A DNA stretch of 64,000 bases from Larkinella punicea (GTDB lineage Bacteria > Bacteroidota > Bacteroidia > Cytophagales > Spirosomataceae): assembly GCF_003334855.1 (NCBI RefSeq), contig NZ_QOWE01000009.1, positions 124,001-188,000 of the forward strand, read 5' to 3'. The translations under genes were made by a program, and so were the position numbers. Shown here piece by piece: positions 25,801-34,409 of this stretch. Position 1 is the first letter of the stretch. Every line of letters starts with the position of its first letter. The notes beneath the pieces were generated by a model that was not told the DNA's origin, did not search any database, and saw only the letters and a program-made list of their open reading frames with translations.

Positions 25801-27901
25801 CGCCTTTCACGCTGGGATAGTCTTCCAGCAAACTGACCACTGAATTCAGGGCCAGTTTGGCGTTCGGATCATCCAGTGTGCTTTTAGCCGTCAATATGCC
25901 TTTGTCCAGTTCACCTTCGGCCGCAAAATTCTGGTAATTGTACCCGTTCAGTTCGGCTTGCCGAACGTTAAGCCGGAATGTGGTTCGCATGGTTTTGACA
26001 TCGATTCCCTGCCCATCGACAGTCGCATCAGCCGTAATGCTTCCGAGCATTTCCTGCTGATTCAGCCAGCGTCCGGCTTCAAAATTCGCCAGGGCCAGCG
26101 TTCCCCGATACGCCTGATTTTTCCCGGCCACAAACCCCCGCACGTTTCCGTCAAAATCGACATTTCCCCAATCGGTTTGCAGCGCGGAATTGATGTTCAG
26201 ATTATCAAGTTCGCCCTGAAACCGGCCCGTTAGCCGCAGTTTGGGCGGAATGTTGAACGAATCCGGCAAGGTTCCCTTTGGCACCAACTGTTGAATATCG
26301 CGAAGCTGCGTTGAGCCTTCGGTCAGATTGATGTCCATCGCCATCCGGTTGACATCGGTCACGTTGCGCAGCCGACCGCTGGCCCGCAGCCGCGTTCCCG
26401 ACAGCATATCGAGTTCAAACGTCGGAATGCTCAGATTAGCCAGCGTTCCCCGCATCAAAGTGTTGACCCGAATAACCGCCTGACGGTTTCCGGCAAAGGG
26501 CGCGGTGGTCGCCAGAAAAGGCGCCAGTTGCAAAATGTCTGCCACCGCCAGCCGACTTTGTTTCAGGTTGACCCGAATCCCCACGCGCCCGGCTTCCTGC
26601 GGACGGCTGAGTTGCCCGATGGAATCATATCGCAGAATGAGTTGATCACGGATGAGTGTCTGGGGCGTTTGAACCAGAAGCCGGTTGATCGACGTCAGCG
26701 TATCGCTGTAAACCACGTCGGCATCGAGCCGCTGGAGCGCAAAACCGCTTTGATCCCGGAAGCGACCTCCGCGAAACTTGCCGGAAATAACCTGCGGGCT
26801 GTATTGCAGCGTCTGCGCCGTCAGCGATAAATCCTGTAGATCGAGGTGGCCATAATCCAGACCGGTTTTCTGTTTAGGCTGGGTTTGATCGTCGAACCGG
26901 ATGCGGTTTTTAGCCAGCGCAACCCGCCCGATGCTGGCCCGCCAGCCGCCCGCATCGTCGGTGGTGGCCGTGGTAGTGGTGGGCGGAGTTGCTTTTTTAG
27001 TGGGTTTAGTCAGAATAGCCGAAATATCCGAATTTTCAAGTTCCAAAGATTTGATGCCGATGCGCTGCCCGTCCAGATACAGATAATCGGCGTTCATCGC
27101 CAGCCGCCCGACCGATCCTTTGGTTTGAAAATCAGCCTCTTCCACTTTAACATCCCACCGCGCCCGGGTCAGTTTCCAATTGCCCAATTTGAGATCCATC
27201 GTATCGCCCGGTGCTGATGTGTCGGGCGTTTCCGGGGTAGGAATTGCCGGATAAAGCCGTGTGTTAGCCACTAAACCGTCTATACTGACATCACGAAGAT
27301 GGTATTGGGATTTGTCAACGTTGGTTTTGTCGAAATTCGCCCGCAGCGTATCGACGTAGGCCCCGACCTCCGCACCCACCACGTCATCTTTATAGCGAAT
27401 CCGAACGTCTTTCAGCGTGATACCGGACAAACTGATGTCCAGTGGGGCGGCCGTGGTGTCGACCGGCTGTGGTGGCCCGCCCGTGTCGAAGGCGTCGATG
27501 ATGTATTGAAAATTAAAAACGGTATCGGGCAATGTGCGGTTCAGGTTCACGCTAACCTTTTCCAGTTCGATCTGGTTGAGCGCAATCCGGTTTTTCAGCA
27601 GGCCCATCATGTCGAGGTCAACCCGGAGTTTCTGGCCAGCCAGGAGGGTGTCACCTTTGGGGGTAATAAACAGCACATCTTCCAGCGCAACGTAATCCGG
27701 AATTTCGTAGGTAATCCGGCCAATCCGAAAAGGGCTTTTGATTTTTCCGGCCAGGTAGTTGTTGACCTGACGCGTCACAAACTCCTGGCCCCAGGTTGTC
27801 GTACCGATCACACCGAGGAACCCGATTACCAGAAAAATCAGTGCCAGTACGGCAAGAGAAAAAAACGTCAGAAATTTTTTCACATTCCTTGAATCAGTCA
27901 C
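22874..27901 (-). CDS. tamB: Translocation and assembly module protein TamB
   Basis: A 1675-aa AsmA/TamB-family protein. Residues 10-32 (LTFFSLAVLALIFLVIGFLG) form the inner-membrane anchor, followed by a very long periplasmic stretch of repetitive beta segments and the C-terminal TamB domain (DUF490), recognisable by GEYSLTYQVLKRKFSIQKGS and DPLRAELDITAIYQT. Such proteins form a hydrophobic groove bridging the periplasm and are linked to lipid transport and outer-membrane protein assembly. The 4-bp overlap with tamL supports a TamB-TamL complex. A TTTT-proline/threonine-rich linker (about residues 300-320) is the only low-complexity part. Confidence 0.92.
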   Translation of the reverse strand: MTDSRNVKKFLTFFSLAVLALIFLVIGFLGVIGTTTWGQEFVTRQVNNYLAGKIKSPFRIGRITYEIPDYVALEDVLFITPKGDTLLAGQKLRVDLDMMGLLKNRIALNQIELEKVSVNLNRTLPDTVFNFQYIIDAFDTGGPPQPVDTTAAPLDISLSGITLKDVRIRYKDDVVGAEVGAYVDTLRANFDKTNVDKSQYHLRDVSIDGLVANTRLYPAIPTPETPDTSAPGDTMDLKLGNWKLTRARWDVKVEEADFQTKGSVGRLAMNADYLYLDGQRIGIKSLELENSDISAILTKPTKKATPPTTTTATTDDAGGWRASIGRVALAKNRIRFDDQTQPKQKTGLDYGHLDLQDLSLTAQTLQYSPQVISGKFRGGRFRDQSGFALQRLDADVVYSDTLTSINRLLVQTPQTLIRDQLILRYDSIGQLSRPQEAGRVGIRVNLKQSRLAVADILQLAPFLATTAPFAGNRQAVIRVNTLMRGTLANLSIPTFELDMLSGTRLRASGRLRNVTDVNRMAMDINLTEGSTQLRDIQQLVPKGTLPDSFNIPPKLRLTGRFQGELDNLNINSALQTDWGNVDFDGNVRGFVAGKNQAYRGTLALANFEAGRWLNQQEMLGSITADATVDGQGIDVKTMRTTFRLNVRQAELNGYNYQNFAAEGELDKGILTAKSTLDDPNAKLALNSVVSLLEDYPSVKGGLVIEKLDVTALKFYKEPLSVEGRMRFDFASTDPVNPVGTLTARETVVRFNGKTYPLDSFYVKAAPEGVRKIVEAKLPFATMKLDGQFDYTRLYDIVVGEFSKYIKLPDLTYNPVNPPYSFNIDMTVNQHPLLTAFVPALTKMDPVTLKAYIDNTKDTTLSALLKTGTIEYDTMRFQTVTMGLQAVNDRLLIQSQVNAVHTAQVDLNVTRFNGEAIKNRLHFDIISEDSTGRAWYALSGNLGVADRAYQFRFNPDGMMTNYQRWTSDTTGYIQYSEDGILADKFLLQTGSQKILVNSIVPQPNAPLEVKVENIDLTNMAKLANQDTTLAGGLLNGDVILRNVMTNLSFTGNVTVDSLKVMAKPLGNLTASFENTTDQRISTDIALKGSGNSARVTGFYKSSDPANALDFKINLEELSAQTIEAFSFGQLRQTSGRLRGQVDVSGSTDQPRMNGSMSFDSLAFNVAYLNATYKIDKETIRFNEKVITFQDFNVRDALNRSLTTNGTITLRKLPDVAYNLRINATKFQVLNATRKDNDLAYGNAAISADLTIRGSGTSPTIGGSIKLEDDSKVTMVLPDQTASVNEAREIVTFIDHNDTLALRKYLVVARPDTALRSRAFKELSNAQVDLSLEVNEKSEITVIVDELNGDNLRIKGNARLNVGVSQSGAISLLGRYDVTEGEYSLTYQVLKRKFSIQKGSYITWTGDPLRAELDITAIYQTTAVPSNLIANETSEQLRTASKQKVPFNVLLKMKGRLAAPDISFDIKMPEEDFLASRAVIDAVNSKLTQLRNDPSQLNKQVFGLMVLGSFIAETSSSSSGGGINTEEIARNSVSKILSDQLERFASSLLKGFDVNFDLLSSTQSAQANNTVGSRTDLNVDVSRSFLNGRLTVSVGRNFVLEKNNSTITRNPNEVFDNLSLNYNLSRDGRYMMRGYRKSDYQAVLEGYVIETGIGFVITVDYNQLSEIFKKPEEKVNP

Positions 27902-28096
27902 CGGATAACCAACCGCCTACCCTGTTTTCTGCCTTTGCTTCCTATTCAATACGTACTTTAGACGCCGAATGTTGAACGTGGGGTCATATTTGTACAAAAA
28001 AAATAATAGAGACGATGTCAATAATCCGGCCAATTTCCTTCAATAAACCGCGCAGAAAGTGATTATGTTATAGTGATGTTCTTTGCTGGTTCTGTT

Positions 28097-28222
28097 TTAC
28101 TTTGAAAAAACACCTTTTGCAATTAAATAAGGGATTATCAGCCAGAGCAGGCCTTTAATGAGAAAGAAAAGAAAGCCCAGCCAGCCGACGCGCTTGAGCC
28201 ATATTTTGAAACGGTTATTCAT
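28097..28222 (-). CDS. Small single-span membrane protein, function unknown
   Basis: A 41-aa ORF in the 446-bp gap between tamB and the sigma-factor gene: starts MNNRFKIWLKRVGWLGFLFF and ends IAKGVFSK. It has a basic N-terminus followed by one hydrophobic helix (residues 13-35). The codon use and the positive-inside charge pattern look real, and short proteins of this type are familiar from Spirosomaceae genomes, but no function is known. The start ATG is at 28222. The rest of the gap holds nothing else I can support. Confidence 0.6.
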   Translation of the reverse strand: MNNRFKIWLKRVGWLGFLFFLIKGLLWLIIPYLIAKGVFSK

Positions 28223-28453
28223 GGTGTGGCTATTCGTTTGATCAATACCGTTGTCGAAACCGGGAGTCCTGAAAGCAATATTCCATCAAAGTTAGCGAAC
28301 TGTCGATTTATTGAAAGCCGACGCTCCATTTTTGGTTCTTTTTCCGAATGCCAGCCCTTGTCCCGCGCTTTATCTGCTCCATTGACCGCCATATTTTAAA
28401 TTCTTTTAATTATAGATTTCATCCACAAAATACCATCTGTGTTAAAATAACAC

Positions 28454-28461
28454 TACATTTG
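28454..28461 (+). promoter_or_regulatory. Possible -7 element upstream of the ECF sigma gene
   Basis: TACATTTG matches the Bacteroidota -7 consensus TAnnTTTG on the plus strand. No good TTTG is seen 19-21 nt upstream, so it is a partial match. If it is used, transcription would begin near 28468, and the sigma-factor start would have to lie downstream of the first in-frame ATG at 28348. Confidence 0.35.
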
Positions 28462-28497
28462 GTACAATTAAAGTTAGTCCTTGACGGTCATCATCCA

Positions 28498-29106
28498 TTG
28501 GAACGCTTTACAGCCGCTGCGTATAAACATCTTGCCCCCCAGGAGCTATGGCAACGCTTCAAAGCCGGTGACGAACTGGCTTTCGGCGAACTGGCTCAGG
28601 GGCATTACCGTAGCTTGTATAACTACGGTTCACGGCTGACTGCGGATTCGGAACTGGTTTGGGATACCATTCAGGATTTGCTGCTGGAATTGTGGGACCG
28701 GCGGGCTACGGTCAGCGATGCGGTTTTTGTCAAAACGTATTTGCTGAAAGCCCTTCGCTATAAATTGCTAAAAGCCCTTCCCCAACAGCCGGCGGTTCAG
28801 TTTGACGAATCAGAGCCTGCCCAGACACTATTTGCCGATTCCATCGAACAAAAAATCATCGATGACGAAAGCCAGACCGAGCAAACCCGCCTGTTACACC
28901 AGCTCATGGCTTCCCTCTCCAAACGCCAGCAGGAAGTACTCTACCTGCGGTTTTACCAGAATCTGGAAAACCACGAAATTGCCCTGATCATGGGGCTGGA
29001 GCGCCAGAGCGTCGCCAACCTGCTTCACCGAACCTTCAAGGAACTCCGCCATCAATGGTCATCCAGCCTGCTTGTGGTTTTGCTGGGAATGATACGGTTA
29101 TCGTAA
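28498..29106 (+). CDS. ECF RNA polymerase sigma-70 factor
   Basis: An extracytoplasmic-function sigma factor. Region 2 covers QELWQRFKAGDELAFGELAQ to DTIQDLLLELWDRR, and region 4 covers SLSKRQQEVLYLRFYQNLEN to LLHRTFKELRHQW, with the HTH in NHEIALIMGLERQSVANLL. The start is uncertain: the frame is open from ATG 28348 (252 aa), but the first 50 residues look unlike the family. TTG 28498 gives 202 aa, nearer the usual 180-200. It is followed after a 490-bp repeat region by a FecR anti-sigma gene and an STN-containing SusC, the standard trans-envelope signalling set in Bacteroidota. It presumably activates the downstream susC operon when substrate binds SusC. Confidence 0.88.
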   Translation: MERFTAAAYKHLAPQELWQRFKAGDELAFGELAQGHYRSLYNYGSRLTADSELVWDTIQDLLLELWDRRATVSDAVFVKTYLLKALRYKLLKALPQQPAVQFDESEPAQTLFADSIEQKIIDDESQTEQTRLLHQLMASLSKRQQEVLYLRFYQNLENHEIALIMGLERQSVANLLHRTFKELRHQWSSSLLVVLLGMIRLS

Positions 29107-29147
29107 CGAAAGACTATTCTACGGGGCCGGGATTTGGGGTCTTCTAC

Positions 29148-29456
29148 GGACGCGGTTGCTACAAAATGGAGCATCCCTACGGGATTGTTTTTGATTCTCT
29201 GCGGACGCGGTTGCTACAAAATGGAGCATCCCTACGGGATTGTTTTTGATTCTCTGCGGATGCGGTTGCTACAAAATGGGGCATCCCGATGGGATTGTTT
29301 TTGATTCTCCTGCCGGGGTTCGGTTTTGCCATCCTGTAGGGATGGGTCATTTTGTAGCAACCGTGTCCAATGTATAGCGCGGATGAGTCCCGGAGGGATG
29401 GGTCATTTCATAACCAAACGATGGGCCATCCCGACGGGATTGTTTTGATTTTCTGC
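29148..29456. repeat. 55-bp tandem repeat array with inverted copy
   Basis: Three direct copies start at 29148, 29203 and 29258 with a period of exactly 55 bp. Each carries CGGTTGCTACAAAATGG, GCATCCCTACGGGATTG (or a close variant) and TTTTTGATTCTCTGC. An inverted, diverged copy follows at about 29328-29375 (ATCCTGTAGGGATGGGTCAT, then TTTTGTAGCAACCG), and a partial fourth forward copy at about 29419-29456. There is no spacer between repeats and no cas gene, so this is not CRISPR. It occupies nearly all of the 493-bp gap between the sigma and anti-sigma genes. Confidence 0.85.
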
Positions 29457-29599
29457 GTAAGAACCATTACCACTTCACGACTAAAAGTTCAGCCAATCAA
29501 TTATTGAACTCTTCCCAAAAATAATTTTACTTTTTTTTGAGTATTGCCCCTCCCTCTCCGGCACTATGGAAGTAGAAGCCCTAGAATACTATTTTCTCA

Positions 29600-30709
29600 A
29601 TGATTAATTACAGAACGTACGAAGCTGAAGACTTCCTGTTCGATGCGTCCTTCCGGCAGTGGACGGCGGAGTCTTCTCCGCAAGCCGCCCTTTTCTGGAA
29701 CCGGTGGCTGGCCCAGAATCCCGACCGCGCCGACGTGGTTCGGCAGGCTCAGGAACTGGTTCGCGCGCTGGATGATCACTACCGCGACGATGCCACCGAA
29801 AACCGGCTGGCGGACGAGCTGAACCGTCTGGTCGGCAAGGCCGTCGAACACCGGGATGCGGAGCTGGACGTGCCGGTTCGGCCGCTGGGGCAGCGGTCGT
29901 GGTGGCGCTGGGCGGTGGCGGCTTCCGTTTTACTAATCAGCACCTGGCTTTATGTAAATCGAGCCCCCAAACCGGCGGCCGACCCCTATGAATACCTGAC
30001 CAAAACCGTTACGATACCGCTCCAGGAAAAGGTCAATTCCGGCCCCAAAGCGATCAATATTCTGCTAAGCGATGGCAGCGTCGTAACGCTGAATCCCAAC
30101 AGTCGCCTGAGCTATCCCGAGCGGTTTGACAACACAACCCGTACGGTGTACCTCAGCGGTGAAGCCTTCTTCGACGTAATGAAAAATCCGGCCAAACCGT
30201 TTTTGATTTACGCCAACCAAACGGTTACCAAAGTACTGGGAACCAGCTTCCTGGTTCGGGCATACACGAGCGAAAAAGACGTAACCGTGATGGTAAAAAC
30301 CGGTCGGGTTTCGGTCTATTCGCAGAAAGATTACGAACAGGCGCAGCAATCCGGTCTCCGGCGCGTCGAAGGCGTGGTGCTGACGCCGAATCAACAGATG
30401 ACGTATAATCTGGAAGATAACAAGTTGGTGAAAGCCCTGGTGGCAAAACCGGCCGCATTGATCGCCAACCGGCCCAGCCGCGAGCAGGTGTTTGAAGATG
30501 CACCGGTGGATAAAGTGTTTTCCAGCATCGAGCGTACGTATGGCATCAAACTGCTTTTCGATGAGGAAGCACTGGCCAACTGTCTCGTGAACCTGACGTT
30601 TAACGAAGAAAATTTACTGGAACGGCTGGATGTCATCTGCCAGACCATCGGTGCGTCGTATGAAGTGCTCGACGGCCAGATTGTGATCACCAGCAAAGGA
30701 TGCCATTGA
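29600..30709 (+). CDS. FecR-family anti-sigma factor
   Basis: A 369-aa inner-membrane regulator. The cytoplasmic part (1-100) carries the sigma-binding region, with FRQWTAESSPQAALFWNRWL. A transmembrane helix follows at about 101-121 (WRWAVAASVLLISTWLYV). The periplasmic FecR domain (about 140-290) has LLSDGSVVTLNPNSRLSYPE and VYLSGEAFFDVMKNPAKPF, and the C-terminal secretin/STN-like part has VFSSIERTYGIKLLF. In the known mechanism it receives a signal from the N-terminal STN domain of the outer-membrane SusC and releases the ECF sigma factor. Its position between sigma and susC fits. Confidence 0.92.
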   Translation: MINYRTYEAEDFLFDASFRQWTAESSPQAALFWNRWLAQNPDRADVVRQAQELVRALDDHYRDDATENRLADELNRLVGKAVEHRDAELDVPVRPLGQRSWWRWAVAASVLLISTWLYVNRAPKPAADPYEYLTKTVTIPLQEKVNSGPKAINILLSDGSVVTLNPNSRLSYPERFDNTTRTVYLSGEAFFDVMKNPAKPFLIYANQTVTKVLGTSFLVRAYTSEKDVTVMVKTGRVSVYSQKDYEQAQQSGLRRVEGVVLTPNQQMTYNLEDNKLVKALVAKPAALIANRPSREQVFEDAPVDKVFSSIERTYGIKLLFDEEALANCLVNLTFNEENLLERLDVICQTIGASYEVLDGQIVITSKGCH

Positions 30710-30806
30710 AGTACCTATTCCTAAACCCTATACATTTTACGCGTACACCATCTCTATCCCTAATCCCATTCGCCTATGATTGAGTAAACCGCCCTTCACA
30801 AAAAAA

Positions 30807-30835
30807 GGTCAATGATGGTTCCAGCATCATTGACC
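30807..30835. terminator. Hairpin between fecR and susC
   Basis: GGTCAATGATG (30807-30817) and CATCATTGACC (30825-30835) form an 11-bp perfect stem with a 7-nt loop. On the minus strand it is followed by seven Ts; on the plus strand by CTAACAGACCCCTTTTT. For the plus-strand genes it could be a partial terminator or an mRNA-processing hairpin that lets susC be expressed at a different level from fecR. Confidence 0.5.
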
Positions 30836-30869
30836 CTAACAGACCCCTTTTTAAGCAACCTCATCCAGG

Positions 30870-33800
30870 ATGAAGAAGGGTATTTTTTGTCTATTCGAAA
30901 CCCCAAACAGCCAAAAAACAAGCAAAAGTATGAAAAAACTTCGACAACCGCTTAGCCTGTTGCGTAGCTTTATGAAATTGACTTTCTATCAGTTACTCCT
31001 GGCCGCGATCTTCACCGGGCTCGCTTTGGCCCGCCCCGTGGAAGCCCAGCGAATCATGGATCAGCGTGTCACGATCCAGGCCACCAACCTCCCGATGAAG
31101 GCGGTTTTGAACCAGTTGGGTAAACAGGCCGACGTTCGTTTTGCCTACCGCTCGGCCCTGGTTCAGTTGAATCAGCGCGTGTCGTTCAACGCCAGCAACC
31201 AACCGCTGAGCGAAATTCTGGACAAGTTGTTAAAACCGCTGAGCCTGACCTACTACGTAAAAGGGCGGCAGATCATTCTGAACCTGGAACCCCTGCCGGT
31301 TCCGTCGGCCGATGAGCTGTTGCGCAACCACGATGCCGCAGCGGTCGATCAGAACGTATCCGGAACGGTTTCGGATGAAGCTGGTGTGCGGCTACCGGGC
31401 GTTAGCGTGGTAGTAAAAGGCACCACCCGCGGAACCACAACGGACGGCAACGGACAATACCGCCTGACCATGCAGACGGGCGATGCGGTTCTGGTGTTCA
31501 GTTTTGTGGGCTATACCTCCCAGGAAATTGCCGTTGGAAACCGTACCGAGGTAAACGTCAGCCTGTTAACCGACACCAAGAACCTCAGCGAAGTTGTCGT
31601 GGTCGGTTACGGTACCCAAAAACGGTCGGATCTGACCGGGTCGGTCTCGTCGGTCAAGGCGGAGGAAATCAAAAACCTGCCCGTCCGGAGCGTCAACGAA
31701 GCTTTGCAGGGCCGGGCTGCCGGGGTGCAGGTAACGCGTCCGGATGGCACGCCGGGCGGTAGTTCCGACATTGTCATCCGCGGCATTGGCTCCATTGGTG
31801 GTATGGCTCCTCTGTATATCGTGGATGGGATTCGGATGGGTGCGGGCAATAACTTCAACCTCCAGGATGTCGAATCCATCGAAGTGCTGAAAGACGCTAG
31901 CGCGGCTGCCATCTATGGAGCGCAGGCTGCGGGGGGCGTGGTGCTGGTGACGACCAAGCGCGGCACCAAGATGGACAAAATGAGCATCAACTTCAATGCG
32001 TATTACGGCGTTCGGCAACCCCGGAATCTCTACCAGATGCTGAACACGGCGGATTACATCAAAGCCAAACAGGCCTTCGGCGTCAACACGAGCGGGTATG
32101 GTGATCCGGCCACCTTACCCAATACCGACTGGGCCGACGAAATTTATCAAAACGGGAAAGAGCAGAGTTACTCGCTTTCGATGGCGGGAGCTTCCGCCAA
32201 AGCCAATTACTACCTCTCGGCCAACTACCAGCGCGAAGACGGCACGATCATCGATAACTCGTTTCAACGCTGGGGGATTCGGTCGAATGCCGATTTTAAA
32301 ATCAACAAACGCCTGAAAATCGGCGAAACGCTGTTTGCCTGGCGGACGAGCACCAATCCGGCGCAAAGCACGACCTACCCGTTTCGCTCGGCTCCGCTGG
32401 TTGCCGTCCGCGACGAAACCAATCCGTTCGGCGGCTGGGCCAAAACCGGTTCGTTTTTCACGGGTCCCAACCTGGTCGGCTGGGAAGCGATCCATCACCG
32501 GCTCAGCGATCAATATGCCCTTGAAGGCAATGTGTACCTTGATTGGGAAATCGTCAACGGGTTGAATTTTCGCTCGACTTTCGGGGCCTCCATTTTTAGT
32601 GGCCGTGACTACACGTTTCGCGAAGCCCACGACTTTGGTGTGGTTCGGAACGCGCTGGCTTACCTGAGCCGAACGCAAACGAACCAACGCAACCTGACGG
32701 GAAACTTCGTGTTAACCTACGACAAAACAATCGGTCAGCACGAGTTTAAAGCCATGGCGGGTTACGAAGCGTATCAGCAGGACCTGAGCAATTTATCAGG
32801 CGAAGCGCAGGGTTTTCAAATCGTTACGTATAACCTGGGACTCAGCACCGACCCCAGCACCTACCGCGCCAGCGGTGGCGAATACCCTCAAACCCGGCTT
32901 TTGTCGCAGTTTGGCCGGATCAACTACACCTACGCCGGGAAATACCTGCTAACGGCCAACGTCCGCCGAGATGGTTCCGACCGGTTTGGTCCCGCCAACC
33001 GCTGGGGGGTGTTCCCCTCGTTTTCGGTAGGCTGGAAAGTGACCGAAGAAGCGTTTATGCGAAATATTCCGGCCATCTCGAACCTCAAGCTCCGCGCCAG
33101 CTACGGCAAATTGGGCAGCACCAGCAACATTCCGCAGTTTACCTATCAGGCGTCCTACGGCGGAACGGGTGGAACGAACATCCACGGTTTGCCGGACGGC
33201 AGCCGTTCCAAAGGTTACGCGCTAACTGCCCAGTTACCCAACGAGAACATCAAGTGGGAAGAAGTCAAACAGACGGACATCGGCGCTGACATCGGGCTGT
33301 TCAACAACCGCCTGAACGTAACCATCGACTGGTATAGCCGCCAGACCCAGGACATGATTTACCAGGTGCCGGTTCCCCGGTCGGCGGGTTTTGCGGCCTC
33401 TACGGTGTATACCAACATCGGCCAGATGAGCAACAAAGGGCTTGAACTCGCCATCGACTACCGGGGCAAAGTGGGAGCCTTTACCTACAGCGTTGCCGCC
33501 AATGCCGCTTTCAACAAAAACCTCGTCAAGCAACTGAGCGGGACGAACAACAACCCGATCAACGACGGTGCCGGGGGTGATTACCTCGAAAGCACCATTG
33601 CCCGGACGCAGGCCGGTTACGCCATGAGCCAGTATTTCGGGTATATCACGGAAGGTATTTTCCAGAGCGATGCGGAAGTGGCGACGCTGAACCAGCAAGC
33701 CCGGGAAAAAGCCGCTGCCGCTGGCCGGCCCACAACGGGCGTGGTGTATCAGGCTGCCGGAACCGGTGCCGGTGACCTGAAATTCCGAGACGTAAACGGC

Positions 33801-34379
33801 GACGGACGGATCACCATCGACGATAAAACCTACATTGGCAACCCCTGGCCCAAAATGACCTACGGTTTGACGCTGAATCTGGGCTGGAAAGGGTTCGACG
33901 TTTCGGCTTTGTTTCAGGGTGTGCAGGGACTGGACATTTACAATGCCAACCGCTACTACACGCAGTTTTTTGTGGGGGACTACAACACCACGGGCGACAT
34001 TTTCCAGACCTCTTTTTTCAACGGAAATGGCCTGACCGACCGGCCGCGCGTAGGCTACCAGGATGCTTCCGGCAACTATGTTCGTGACCCGAATTCCAAT
34101 TACACCCGCATCTCGGACTATTACGTGGAAAACGGAGCCTATCTGAAATTGCGCAATCTCCAGGTTGGTTATACGCTGCCGTCGCTGATTACCAACAAGA
34201 TCAAAATGGGTAGCATCCGCATCTACATGCAGGGGCAAAACCTGATGACGCTGACGAAGTATTCGGGCCTGGACCCCGAGGTGATGGGACGCAACGGAAC
34301 AACCGGACGCGGAATCGATGCGATCTACTCCTACCCGCGCACCACGCTCCTGTCGATGGGCATCGATGCCAGTTTCTAA
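30870..34379 (+). CDS. SusC/RagA-family TonB-dependent transporter with STN domain
   Basis: An outer-membrane TonB-dependent transporter of 1169 aa (1149 if it starts at ATG 30930). The signal segment is FYQLLLAAIFTGLALARPVE. An STN signalling domain follows (LPMKAVLNQLGKQADVRFAY), then a CarboxypepD-reg-like domain (GVRLPGVSVVVKGTTRGTTT), a TonB box (LSEVVVVGYGTQ), a plug with the SusC hallmark LYIVDGIRMGAGNNF and IEVLKDASAAAIYGAQA, and a beta-barrel ending MGIDASF. SusC proteins import oligosaccharides with SusD as a lid. The STN domain plus the upstream sigma and FecR genes mean this transporter also signals its own induction. Both candidate starts have ordinary upstream sequence. Confidence 0.95.
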   Translation: MKKGIFCLFETPNSQKTSKSMKKLRQPLSLLRSFMKLTFYQLLLAAIFTGLALARPVEAQRIMDQRVTIQATNLPMKAVLNQLGKQADVRFAYRSALVQLNQRVSFNASNQPLSEILDKLLKPLSLTYYVKGRQIILNLEPLPVPSADELLRNHDAAAVDQNVSGTVSDEAGVRLPGVSVVVKGTTRGTTTDGNGQYRLTMQTGDAVLVFSFVGYTSQEIAVGNRTEVNVSLLTDTKNLSEVVVVGYGTQKRSDLTGSVSSVKAEEIKNLPVRSVNEALQGRAAGVQVTRPDGTPGGSSDIVIRGIGSIGGMAPLYIVDGIRMGAGNNFNLQDVESIEVLKDASAAAIYGAQAAGGVVLVTTKRGTKMDKMSINFNAYYGVRQPRNLYQMLNTADYIKAKQAFGVNTSGYGDPATLPNTDWADEIYQNGKEQSYSLSMAGASAKANYYLSANYQREDGTIIDNSFQRWGIRSNADFKINKRLKIGETLFAWRTSTNPAQSTTYPFRSAPLVAVRDETNPFGGWAKTGSFFTGPNLVGWEAIHHRLSDQYALEGNVYLDWEIVNGLNFRSTFGASIFSGRDYTFREAHDFGVVRNALAYLSRTQTNQRNLTGNFVLTYDKTIGQHEFKAMAGYEAYQQDLSNLSGEAQGFQIVTYNLGLSTDPSTYRASGGEYPQTRLLSQFGRINYTYAGKYLLTANVRRDGSDRFGPANRWGVFPSFSVGWKVTEEAFMRNIPAISNLKLRASYGKLGSTSNIPQFTYQASYGGTGGTNIHGLPDGSRSKGYALTAQLPNENIKWEEVKQTDIGADIGLFNNRLNVTIDWYSRQTQDMIYQVPVPRSAGFAASTVYTNIGQMSNKGLELAIDYRGKVGAFTYSVAANAAFNKNLVKQLSGTNNNPINDGAGGDYLESTIARTQAGYAMSQYFGYITEGIFQSDAEVATLNQQAREKAAAAGRPTTGVVYQAAGTGAGDLKFRDVNGDGRITIDDKTYIGNPWPKMTYGLTLNLGWKGFDVSALFQGVQGLDIYNANRYYTQFFVGDYNTTGDIFQTSFFNGNGLTDRPRVGYQDASGNYVRDPNSNYTRISDYYVENGAYLKLRNLQVGYTLPSLITNKIKMGSIRIYMQGQNLMTLTKYSGLDPEVMGRNGTTGRGIDAIYSYPRTTLLSMGIDASF

Positions 34380-34409
34380 TTCTCCAGACCTTACTCAGTT
34401 GATACAACT

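Noticed and set aside
29148-29456. CRISPR array
   Set aside because: The repeats are contiguous 55-bp units with no unique spacers and no cas genes nearby.
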